A stretch of DNA of 64,000 bases from Klebsormidium nitens. Taxonomy: Eukaryota > Streptophyta > Klebsormidiophyceae > Klebsormidiales > Klebsormidiaceae. The stretch spans positions 126,110 to 190,109 of the forward strand of contig DF237067.1 of the NCBI GenBank assembly GCA_000708835.1, read 5' to 3'. A program made the position numbers and the translations under genes. The notes beneath the pieces are model-generated. The model had not been told where the DNA came from, did no database searches, and was given only the letters and a program-made list of their open reading frames with translations. Shown one piece after another: positions 1 to 11,200 of the stretch. The first letter of the stretch is position 1. The number at the start of each line of letters is the position of its first letter.

Positions 1-3000
1 CTGCAACGAGCAATCAAGAAAGCGTCGGGGAGCAAGTGCTTGGGGAATGGTGCTGAACAAAGAACAGTCAGAACTCCCACCATTCCTCACCTTTTCAACT
101 AGGCTCGCTGTGCTCATCTCCTCTTCGCCCTCTTCGTACCCTGCCAAGACACAGGACCATGATAAGCTCTCTCTGTTCATGTGAGCCGTGAGATGGACAC
201 TGCCCTCCCAGCTGGCCAAGCGAGAAATTTTCGACGCTTTCGTTCTCGAGATCAGAGCGCGAAAGGAAAGGGCTACTCGTAAATGCAAAGTAAGCAGTGA
301 GCAACTCAGAAAGGACCATCACGAAGCAAAGAGCAATGACGCCAAGTAAGACATAACGCACCTGCTATTGAGACTGTTACGTCCGCATTCTCGTAGAAGG
401 CTTTTCTGTCCTTCCAGATGGTTGACAGCCTCGTGAACGCCTGCACGAGAACACAATTGAGTACGTTTGCAAGTCTCAGGGGACTGACAAGTCATCCAGT
501 AAAGACAGAGGCTCGCCATGATACAGCACTTCTCAGCTCGAATTGTTTGCAGTCTATGCCTCCAAGGGTCTCCAAGTGAAGGCAAGCAAGCTTGGAATAT
601 TTCGTGGAAGTCAGTGAAAGCCCCTAAAGAGAAGAGCGTAAAGAGCAGGACCTTCGTTTCAGCGCTCTCGTCTGTGGCATCCCCTCCGTTCAGCAGTGGC
701 CTGGACGCATGGCCGTTCTTTGTGACGCGCTTTGCCAGGGTTTGAATAGGCACTTGCAGGAAAATGGAGATGCCGTAGTGCATGCTACTCCTGGGCATGG
801 AAAGAAACGACAACGAAGTCAGAGGCACATCGCGGAAGAAGTGACGAGAAAAGCTATGAGTGCAAAAGCCGATATGCTTGGGCAAACTACCTCTAAAAGC
901 TGACACTTAAAGCACCGGGCGCCCTTCGCATTTCATGACTACTGTAGTGCCATTGGCACCCATTGACCTGACAGACAGGTTGCTTAATGACGGGAGAGCT
1001 AATCCAGCACCACGTGCCAGACAAATGTAATAATCTGCCAGCAGTGAACTCCAACTTGCCAAAACCCTCAACCCTTTGAGGCGGGCCATCGAGCACTGGA
1101 ATTGTGCCCGATATAGCAAAGAGGAAAGCAAAAGAACTTTTCTGAAGGACAACACGACTGAAGGGCTTCGACCTTGCTCACCAGTTCTCTTTTCTCAGCA
1201 CGGCACCACCTCCTGTGGATATCACGGATCTTGTTTCTCTGGCCAGTTGCGACAAGACTTCAGTCTGCACAGTAGCATGCCAGACTTTCTTAGGCAGTCG
1301 AGCTATGTCGTTCATGACCTTTTGCCGAGATTGCTGAGTGCACGAGAGAGGAGGCGCATAGTGCAAAAAGCAGGTCAAGAAAGGTGGAACAGGAACAATC
1401 AGGCAAGCGCCATTTGCAACTTCCAGTGACTTGGGTGAACAGGGACGAGCCGACAGCGAAGCACCATCAGAAATCGGCTCCACACCTCAAGCTTTCGAAA
1501 GGTGTCCTCTCCGTTCTCCTTGAAAATCTGAGAGACAGGTGCTCCTACAGCACCTTCGATAACTTCGTCACTGCAGCACAATGGAAAAAGGCCATGTCAG
1601 AAAGACCACCGCCTAGATTCCGCCCGATTGCTGGCTGCTCGTTCTTTCCCAGATATGGACATGCATTGCAAACAAAGGAGAAACAACCCAGCTTGGGTAT
1701 CTTAACGGGGGATGCAAGACTTACAAGCTCCTTAAACCACCACCCCGGGTATAACTCGGGGCAAACCGGCTGGCATTCGCGCCAACGGCCACCGAATTTC
1801 AAATTTCGGCCCGAAGGCGCTCGCTTCCAGCTTGTGCATTTTTGACCTTATACATCAAAGAAGCTGAAAGCATTACTTCACCATTTTCGGCGGTTTTGCT
1901 TTCTAGAGCTCTATCTTGTGGGAAAAACAAGGCCAGGTCGAAACCGCCGCTCAGTTCGTGCAGAAACGGCCTGTTTTTGCGTAGGCAGGGGTACCTTCTT
2001 CATGTGTGCGTCCAGTGTGCGCCCGTCGCGAATTTCAAGTTGCGAACTTGATTATGAGCATTCCTGGTTACCAGGAGTATTTATACCTTGGGTGGTGGTT
2101 TAAGTGGACGGACTAAGACTGACCATAAATTGAGTTTAGATGATGCAAGCTGGAATTGAGTATGCAAGGAGCCGGCTTCACCAGTCAAAAAACCGGTATT
2201 GTAACCGCTCGGCCAGTAGCTTCCCAATTGTGCTTTTGCCGCTGCCCATCATGCCTGCTCCAAGGAGGGTTCAAAGCTCATATCAGTGAGGGAGCATCGA
2301 TGTCACACGGAATATAGGAGATTACAGGCAGCAAAAAAAATGGAGAATCAGATTCCGAAATCCTGCAGCAAGGCTTCAGTGCGATGGCTCTGCACTTGTG
2401 ACGCCAGTGATTGATAACAGCCTCCTCAACTCACCTACAAGGTACACATTGACCCCACCCAATGCCTTAGCAACTCCGACTGCTTTCTCCTGCAAGAACA
2501 CAGTCTGTTTGTATCGCAGCACGGTGTCTGTAGTAATTACTAATAAGTGTCAGAAGATTGTGGGGCTATGAACTGCATCAGAGGCCGATACGAGGGCGCA
2601 TGCTGCCCCCACTAGCTATCAGCTCACATCAACTCTGAAGTGGTGTCGATTGATCTTGCCTGCACTCTCCGTTCTGACTCCGGCTCCAAGGAATCTCGTC
2701 GAGGAGTGGCTGGAAAGAGCAGATTAACAGAAGTCAGACACCTGTCAGCTTCAGACACTTTCAAACATACACAAAGGTGCAGGAGTGTTTCACATCGCCA
2801 GCAGCTTGCACGTTATGCAATGCTCCTATCTAGTCAGCACACCAACAACGGAAAGCTGTCTGTTGCAGTCCTGCACCAGGAGAGTGGCATAGGCTCACAT
2901 ACCACTGCATTGCACATCTTTTTTCCTGGACTCTCGGCGCTTGAATCTAGCACAGGCAGCGGGAAGCCTTTGGGCTGATTGCAGCAACCGCAGCTCAAGT

Positions 3001-3140
3001 TGCTGCCCCGACTCCTTTTGACGTTGACAATTATGCCAGCAATGAGTTCTTGTGGTGCCAGTCTGATGGCTCCAGTTTGCAGCTGGCAATGCTTCTAGAA
3101 AACTCCGTTGAAAAGCCGGAGCTTGTGCGACGAGCGCCAT
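1..3140 (-). CDS. SK: Shikimate kinase, chloroplastic (3' end outside window)
   Basis: Phosphorylates shikimate to shikimate-3-phosphate with ATP in the plastid shikimate pathway, which feeds aromatic amino acids. Exons read on the minus strand: 3140-2903 (basic, transit-peptide-like start [10 protein letters not shown]), a short one near 2720-2640, 2489-2435, 2254-2182, 1570-1486, 1264-1182, 790-652 and 440-362. The P-loop GMMGSGKST lies at 2254-2230. It is followed by [13 protein letters not shown] (the shikimate-binding D-x-D region), [12 protein letters not shown], the STGGGAV loop, the SRPLL lid and AFTRLSTIW. Splice phases agree from 2489 down to 362. The link between the N-terminal exons and 2489 did not resolve cleanly. 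The last intron runs to position 1, where its acceptor AG sits, so the C-terminal exon is outside the window. Family identity is secure; the exact N-terminus is less so. Confidence 0.93.
1731..2104. mobile_element. MITE-like inverted-repeat element in a shikimate kinase intron
   Basis: The left end at 1731 begins CTTAAACCACCACCC and the right end finishes GGGTGGTGGTTTAAG at 2104. The two ends are inverted copies over about 23 bp with two mismatches. Both ends contain TTAA just outside the ACCACCACCC repeat, which could be a TTAA target-site duplication of the kind piggyBac-type elements make. TTAA is its own complement, however, so it could equally be part of the repeat. There is no coding capacity in the roughly 374 bp. 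It lies wholly within the intron between the P-loop exon and the FFDC exon. Element class is inferred. Confidence 0.5.
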
Positions 3141-3857
3141 CGTCTGCTACAGTACAAAGTGGAGGGTACTTTTGAGGTTAGTTAGGCTTTAAAGAATGAC
3201 AGACGCAGCTGACGTTGTTTTGTGCAACCTGCAGCTTTATGTTTGATGAACTACCCCCACTTTCTCCGCCCTGAAGCTGTTTTTGCCTAGAGACCTGATC
3301 GAGGCTGCGCGACTTGCTAGGAACCGAGGCCCAAGGGCAAGCAAGGGCTTCGTGAGGCGCAAGGGCTTAGTGTGGCGCCGCTGCGCTCGTAGATGGCCGT
3401 GCTGATATGCCGACGTGCGCAAGGCTGTATTACACTTGCGCGATCCAAACGATCCGATCGGAGTCCGGACCGAATGGAACTTGCAGGGTAATGGTCAGTG
3501 CCCAATTCGCATATCAAGCAAAGCCCAGCAAGTTGCAACCCGTTTCTACCCGTATGAAGGGCCATTAGTGCGCGTGAATGGTTGGAGAATCCAGCTCATG
3601 CTCCCATTACAAGTAAATGATGCACTTTCTCTTTGGTGTTGTCAATTTCTACTGCCACCTGGGAGCCTTCCCGGTTCGATCTAGTTTGAAGGCTTCTCTG
3701 ATCTCATGAGTTCCGCATGGCCGGGGTTGCTGCATTTGCAGGGACCCAGCATCAATCGACACCGTTCGTTCTGCAGTGCTTCATGACGGCGGCCTTGAAG
3801 ATGCAGCCTGCAAACGCAGGTGTCTGAGCTCCCTTTTGTGCGGCAGTCCCCTGCACT
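3141..3857. promoter_or_regulatory. Divergent intergenic region, shikimate kinase / MGAT2
   Basis: The 717 bp between the start codons of the minus-strand shikimate kinase and the plus-strand MGAT2 gene must hold the 5' UTRs and promoters of both. I saw no convincing TATA box or other named element. Short ORFs here have no family features. Confidence 0.4.
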
Positions 3858-6800
3858 ATGAAGTACGGGCGGGGATTGCGGCCACCTTCCAGGTCTAGTG
3901 GTCGCGGGTGGCGATGGTGGATCTTCCGCGTGGCGCTCCCTCCCACCTTGATGCTAGTCTTTCTTCTGCAGCCGCTCTTCTACTTTTTGGTGCACCGAGG
4001 CTCGCAGCAAGGAGCAGCATCTGCCCAGGGTGATAGTGCAAGAAGTGCGGAATTGCTGAGCTGGGATGCGAGGATCCAAGACTTGGACGAAAGGAGGGGC
4101 AATCGGCAAGTTGATGCATGGTCTCAAGGGAAAAGTGTGCAGCAGCTAGACAGCCAGGTGCAGCCCAAGGTCGACAAAGCGGAAATCAGCTCAAAGTTTG
4201 ATCACCCTAGCTTCGCGAAGCCTGAGGTGGCCGTCGGTTGGCCTCCCTCAAACCTGCTCTCCATACAGATGCTGGAGTTCAATCGCCAGGGGAGGTGGAT
4301 CCCTGCTGGTCAGGGGCCAGTGAACATCAGCCGTCTAGCTCCTGATGCCATCCCCATCGTGTTGTATGTTCATAACCGGCCGAGCTACCTGCGGGTGGTC
4401 TTGGACGCACTGTCTCATGTCCATGGAATTGAGGAGACGGTGCTCATCGTGAGCCATGACGGATACTATCCCGAGGTGGCGGACATCGTGGGAGAGATCA
4501 CCTTCACCAGAGTCAAGCAGGTAAGAGCTGCGGTGGTGCTAAGTGGCTGGCTTCGACTGTGGCAGTCTTGTCTGGCCTCTGAGTCTGTTCGAAAAGTCCA
4601 CTGAGGTGTGTTTCTTGAATTGGAAAGAAGAAGAGTGTTGGCTCTGTCGGTGGCAGCTCGGACTTGGCTTTTATTGCATACGATCTTGGTTCCCCCTGTC
4701 CTTGAGGATTATTAGGCTGCAAGGGGCACAAGCACCAGAAGGATAGAATGCACTCAAGAGGCCTCTCGTCTCTCGGAAGGTACTCACTGTAGGTCCTCGC
4801 TTTAAACAAGTTCTTTGTGAACAGCATAATTGAGTTCAAGTTCACTCTGGCCTTTGTTTTCAGTTCATCAGGGAACTCAAGTGGCGATGAGAAGGAGGAG
4901 GTGCTTTATGTCATTATGAAGAACAGTCTTATCCACATCCGATCTTTAAAAGCACAAAAAACGATGCACTTCAACTACACTTGAGAATATCATACTTGAA
5001 AGCCCATCTACAAAACCAATCGGCTCAAATCATCAACACATACTCTAGTGGACGTTGGTGACTGTAGGTAACAAGTTTGATTGGTTGCCAGCCATGTTGG
5101 CGTCAATCAGTCCCCCAAAAGTCAGTTCCACAAGATCAGCGCAGCAGCCCCCGCTTGCAGATCTTTGCCCCCTACTCGCCCCACAACTTTGTGGACAGCT
5201 TCCCCAACATCTCCCCGGGGGACTGCCCTGAGCGCCCCGCAGCGGGGGAGGTGCAGGTGGGCTGCGTGGGCGACGCCGACCAATACGGCAACTACCGGGC
5301 GCCGCGCATCGTGAGCTTGAAGCACCACTGGTTCTGGCTGATGAATCACGTGTGGGACGAGATGGTCGAGCTGCGCGACTTCGAGGGGCACATCATGTTC
5401 ATGGAGGAAGATCACGTGCTCGCGCCGAAAGCGTACAGGACGCTCCAGGTGGGGCCTCCTCGGCTGAGAGTGGTTGGATCTGAGATGGATGAGAATCTTG
5501 CGGATGAATTCGTAGACTAAGATGATCAGTTGCGCGTTTCGTTCTGGACCAGTGATCCGACTTGGAAGGTTGAAACGCAGATAGGTTTTGCTCGTCAGAC
5601 CAAGCTGGAGATTTGTTAGACAAGATGAGGGCCGGAACTGCCAGAACTGTCAGAATGGATTGTCAGTTGAACTCGACAAGGTCAACTTGACCAAGAGCTT
5701 CATCTTTATAGAAGTTTGTCTGCATTTCGTAGCCGGACTCTGAGGCATACCCAAATGAGTTCAAAGTGGTTGGCCCTAACCTTTTCACTAGCTTATTCGA
5801 AGGCTTTTTGTCAACATAATCTGGTGCTCCGCCTTCACCATAGCAGTGGCGACTTTGCTGAGGGGTCGAGCTTTCTTTTGAGAGTCGTTTTGTCAGTCCA
5901 GGGACTTCTTCTAATCTTTATCCAAAAGACCAATGTGGATGTAGACACATTTGCAGTCGTCTTTTGCTCGTCTTTGCCATTTCTGCTGAGTATGTGAATT
6001 TGCGCATGCTGTTCAAGTTTTGCATGGCCTTGAAAAGTTCATTCTATTTTGATATCTTTCCGTCCTTCGTACACTAACTCAAACAAAGGAAGCAGCAGCC
6101 CCTTTTCAATGCGCTTCCGATTCACCACAGCTGTTGTTTTCTGAAGGCGTTCACGCTCCCTGAAGTGTGATTGTCCTGGAATCCCAATCACGTAGGCCCC
6201 CCCGCCCCGTTTTTCTTGACTGCCTCTCATCTCGTTCCTCATTTGCACCTGACGAGCTTTCGCGTCTCATCCGTGACACTCGCCTTCCCCGCCAGGTGCT
6301 GGCCAAAGTGAAGGGCGAGCGGTGTCCCCACTGCGTGGCTGTAAATCTGGGCATGCCGCTGCACGACGGGGGGAACCCGGGGGGCAACTACTTTGTCGCG
6401 GATTGGATGGCCAACATGGGCTACGCCTTCAACCGCAGCACGTGGCAACGGATGCGGGACGGCGCGCGCACGTTTTGTACGTACAGCGACTACAACTGGG
6501 ACGAGACGCTCAAGTGGTCCGTTATGGCGCACTGGGCGCCCGTCAGGCTGGGCCTGCACGCGGCAGGTGAGCGCTGGCGCAAACGAGATCGGAACGGACG
6601 TGTAATGAGGCGTCGAGAAAAGTTTTGGATTGGGCACACGCTTTGCTTCCATTTTCTAGACTCCTGTAAACGAGGAACTTGCGACCTAGCGGACAGGAAT
6701 GGTTGACATGAGGGTGGGCTTCTCAGCCTGGGCGCAGTCGTCGTGCGGATTGTTGGCTTTGGTTCTCCTCACCTTCCTTCCTCTTCCTGCCCATAACACT

Positions 6801-7164
6801 GCTAAGGACGCGGTCAAGAAGCGCGTTCCAAGACACGCAGTATTCAGATCGTATGTCCCGAGCCGCTCGCTCTAGTGGAACGCTTGTCTTTTTCCGATCG
6901 GCAGGCCCTCCCATCATGCACATGGGCAAGTGCGGGCTGCACGGGCAGGCGGATGGCGCGGGGTGCGCCGAAATTGACGATCAGGTGGCGGCCTTTCTGG
7001 CCCAGGAGGCAGACCGGCCTCCTCCGGATGAGAGCTGGGGGATACGGGAAGAGGGCCAGGATTTGAATAGAATCGGCTTCTCGGGGTGGGGGGGCTGGGG
7101 CGACCGGAGAGACCACAAGCTGTGCATGTTTTTTGCAAAGTTGCCGGAAGGGTTGCGCTCGTAA
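3858..7164 (+). CDS. MGAT2: Alpha-1,6-mannosyl-glycoprotein 2-beta-N-acetylglucosaminyltransferase (GnT-II)
   Basis: Golgi enzyme that adds a beta-1,2-GlcNAc from UDP-GlcNAc to the alpha-1,6 mannose arm, making biantennary complex N-glycans. Four exons, 3858-4520, 5161-5448, 6296-6566 and 6905-7164, join in frame to 493 residues. The N-terminus is a type II Golgi anchor: an arginine-rich cytosolic tail, then a hydrophobic segment at about residues 24-45. Next come a low-complexity stem and the GT16 catalytic domain from about residue 165. Visible family signatures are IPIVLYVHNRPSYL, VSHDGYYPEV, the metal-binding acidic motif FMEEDHVLAP, TYSDYNWDETL (YNWDWTL in animals) and HMGKCGLH near the end. 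Its 3' end is convergent with the endopeptidase gene. The start was chosen as the first ATG before the membrane anchor. Confidence 0.95.
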
Positions 7165-8276
7165 GGAGCATCGTCAAAGTGCCTTAACATGGTGTTGTGC
7201 TCGTGATCTTGATACCTTTTAGACGGATTTAGAAACGGCTTGCATTGCGCGCGCATGCATGCTTTGAACACCCTCGGGAGCTTTGTACATTAGCCGTGAG
7301 TATAGACGCTGATGTTAATCTTCTAGACCAACATCTGACCAAGACAGGATGAGAAAGCATCCGACCTGTGATAGCCGACTAATCATTCGAAGCAACTATT
7401 CTGGTGCTCTGGATTGATGCATGTCGATCAGAAAGCTCACGATATGCTTGTCTCCTTTGAGTCCCGGTTGTGAAACGTTGAAGCGTGGTTGAAGTTTAAT
7501 CGTAGAACAATCCGCGATCATCTTTGTTTCTTTTTCGGTTGCGCCGGGGAGGTCAAAACCCGGGAACATGCATATTATGATTACCCGGGCATACCTCCCG
7601 GCGATGCCTAGGAACTAAGGCACGCATTGTTAAGAATAAAAGCCTGACATAGTGACGTTGAAATTTGATCGGCAATACAGCATCAGTGAGCGTTTGCATG
7701 TCGGAGATGTCGGGCAGGCCGTCGCATGCAGGTCGGTGGTATTTAATTAGAGCACATGCCACACCTAGCTTCCGCGGTCGTCCAGGCCCACATCCGGACT
7801 ATGGGGCTCCACGCGGTCTGCAGATCATGCTAGCTGCATGTCGGACATGATGACACATGATTGTTATAGTACGTGCCGCCAGTGGCAAGTGTACATGAGT
7901 ATATGCGTGGTAACGTACATACAAATGTCCAATAATAATGTCCAAGCATCTGTGAGCTTGCATATTGCATGGAGGTGTCCCGCAGACTCGGTTTATGATC
8001 GATTGTCATTGCAAACCGCAATCCACAATCTTGCAGGCCGAAAAGCAGAAGCGCGGTGATCTCGAGAAATCAGGTGCCAGAGATGGTGCGATGTGCTATA
8101 CAATGAACAAGCAGACTCTGAAGGAGCCTGAACAATGTTTCCCGCCTGGGAAATGCTAGCGCAATAAGCTATGGCTGCGACTACCAACCGAAGTGTCAAC
8201 GAGCCCTGACCGCAATCAGCCTGTAAATCAACAACTCTCTCTTATCCCCCCACGGATTATTCGAACAAATAGGCTT
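7165..8276. other. Convergent intergenic region, no gene seen
   Basis: About 1.1 kb between the stop codons of two convergent genes. It is relatively AT-rich and contains only short ORFs without family features. Both 3' UTRs must lie here. Confidence 0.5.
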
Positions 8277-11200
8277 TCACAACGACGAGATGGGCGTTCC
8301 TTCCGGCAGAAGTCTCATCCGCCCTGCTAGCGCACTCTCGACAGCCTCTGCAGCCACTGCGACTTGGGCTCCCCCTTCGGTTGCCGCCACCTTTTCCCCC
8401 TCTTCCGTCTTTGATGTTGCAACGCAGTACTTCTCCAACCAGCGGTCCATTTCCCAGAGCATGTGCATGATGCTTTCGCGTGCGCGGTATCCGTGGCTCT
8501 CGTGCGGCAGAATAACCAGCCGCGTGTTGGCGCCGTGGCCCTTGAGGGCGGCGAAGAAGCGCTCCGACTGCAGTAGAAGAGCAGCGGCATGAGAAGAGCT
8601 GGACTTCTTCAACCAGATTATCTTGATAGTTGAAAGCTAGACGACAAAATGTGACAAGACTTCGATGTTCTCCGGACAAGAGGAACACTCGTCGCTGGTC
8701 AGACCCTGCTGACGACGCTAGACTCATAAGACAGAGTAACAAGGAATCTAGCGTCAAGCAAGCCACCGGCCCTGACGACTTTTTCAGTGAGCGCGAAGAA
8801 CCCGCTCGGAATCTGTGGCGACAATAAGGTACAAGCGAGGTGCGTTGTCGCAGAGAAACGGAGCGCCTCGGCGTGAGTGCCAACCGGACGCTTTTGGACA
8901 CTGCCGCTCGCTCTGCGGACGGATCCAGTCGCGGCCACCATAAGAAAGAGTGGCGCAAGCACAAAGGATCCAGCCGCCGATTTTTACAGAAAACAAAAGG
9001 GCTGGGCGAAATGCAGGGCACTTCCCGGCCACCAACTAGATCCCTCCCCTACCTGATCGTTCTCATATTGCCCCACTTTGACCGCTCACTTTCTCGCAAA
9101 CCCTACCATTACACCCCGGACGACCGTCGGCGCTTAGGGCATCCAAAACAGACATCAGCTGTCTTAGTCGAAAGCTCATTGCGATGGCAACTTTCTGCGC
9201 AGGATAGTGCGAGGCCGCGGGCGCGGTGTTTGCTTGCCTGCATGGGGAAGGTGCCGGTGTTGTTGTCGGCCTCCCCGTGGATGAGCAGCAGCGGCTTCTT
9301 GATCTTGTTCGCCTGCATGAACGGGCTCATCGTCATGTACGTCTCCGCCGCCTCCCACAACGTGCGCTCCTCCGCCTGCGCAAACACAGAAAGAGAACGT
9401 CAGCGGATGCCGGAAGTCCGCTCAGCGGTAGCGCGTAAACGAACGTCAGCGACAGCACTTCGCAGACTTGCATCGGTCAATTTTGCTGGCTTGCTGAGAT
9501 GCCAAAAGGATATGCCTTTACTACAGAGGGCGGAGTCTGCAGTGACCCCAATGCTCAGTCGCAGGGTTGCGAAGAGACGGCAAAGAGACCCTTGACCGAT
9601 GACTGACGGGCGGTAGGGAGGCGCGGCGGCAATCCCCAGCAGGGGCATATCAATCGACCGACTTCTCATGTACAAAACTGTTTTGAAGGTCTAAAGAACA
9701 CACAACCTGCAAGATCTTCCAACAAACATCCACTTCTCAGCTTCCTCATGCTGGCAAAGCGGGACACCTGGCAAAGCGGGACATCTGACGTCACCTGGAA
9801 GCCAAAGGGCGTGAGCGTGCGGTTGTAGGCCCCGCTGCGCGCGATGCCGCACGCGAACAGCTGCGGGCAGTGCGCGAGCAGGTTGGCCGTCATGAACGCG
9901 CCGTACGAGTGCCCGCCCACCGCAATGCGCGCGGGGTCCGCTACCTGCATGGCACGCATACTATGAGAAACGGGGAAAAGAGAGGGACGCAAGCTACACG
10001 GACCGGGCCTCCAGTGCACTGAGGCAAGTCAGTAGTCCCAAGGTTTCCCAAGTGAAATAGAAAGGCGTCAAGAAGAAGGACCTCATCTTAAAGTGGGCGT
10101 CGCTTTTATGAGCACAGTAGTGAGTCTAAGTCCTGAGGAGGCTAGAGGGAGGCTTGTAATGGCCACCTCTAAACCGTCCAATGAAATCCTCCAATGTCCA
10201 GGTGCATTCGCGAGTGCAGACGCCCGCTTTAAGCGGGTTGAGTAGGCGTCTCCAAGAAGAGACGTTCCGCCAAACCGTCTGTCCTCGTCGCCGAAGGCCA
10301 ATTCTTGAAAAGAGAGTAGCTTGGTTAACCGGCGGAGCAGATTGAGAACCCTTGAAAGTAAAGAACGAGAGTCCGAACCTAACGAGCACACGAAGACTTA
10401 CCCCTCGTCGTACTACTTCGTCAACAGCGGCCTGCGCGCTCGCAACCAGCTGCTCGACGTACCTGGAGGCAAGGCACATAATCAAAGTCAGCTAACTTGC
10501 ATTATGCAAAGGCGTCGAACAGCACGTACGCTACAATCGTCTTCACAGGCCCGTTAGGTGCGATTTAAAACAATTATCCGTTGCACTGGATCCATAACGT
10601 CTTGTTCTCGAAATGCATCAAGGCTACAATTTTCAATCTGAGCGCACACTTTTACTCAGGGTCAAAGGAAGAGGGACGGAACCGAGAAGAAGTGAAAACT
10701 TGCACGAGGCCTCAAATGGCAATCGCCTCTGAGCCGCAAGTTCCGCATACTGTAAGAAGTCATCCTTCCTTACCACGTAGGACTCCTCGTTTTCCCTTTT
10801 TAGTGCAAGGTTTTGACTTACTTGTCGTTCGCTTCCTGGTCCCCCTCTCCTATGATCGGCATGGTGGGCCCGTCGAGAATAGCGTATCCTCGTGCCAACC
10901 AGAGAAGCGCCGACGTGGAACCGATCCCGGAGAACTCGTTGGGGGATCCCCGCATCTGGCCCGCAGCGTCCTTGCTCTTGAATTCCCTGCACAAACACGG
11001 ATGTAAAAAAAAACACTATCTGGACGGGGTGTCCCTGCGTATGATGACATGTAAGCTGGGTAGAACGAACTGACGACCCCCCTCGTGTCACTGAGCCCAT
11101 TCTGATTGGCCGAAACTCCAGCTATTGGGCATGATCACGAAGCAAGAACAACTTTGCTCAATAGCAGACCAAACTTTTATCCTCTCGTTCCATCTAAAAG

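Noticed and set aside
5716-5997. Small plus-strand ORF with a hydrophobic stretch in an MGAT2 intron
   Set aside because: It has no family features and lies between two exons that join perfectly in frame.
8257-9021. 254-codon minus-strand ORF as its own gene
   Set aside because: It is intron read-through in another frame across the last CGEP exon.
8840-9595. 251-codon plus-strand ORF
   Set aside because: It lies antisense to CGEP exons and introns with no domain; it is a shadow of the minus-strand gene.
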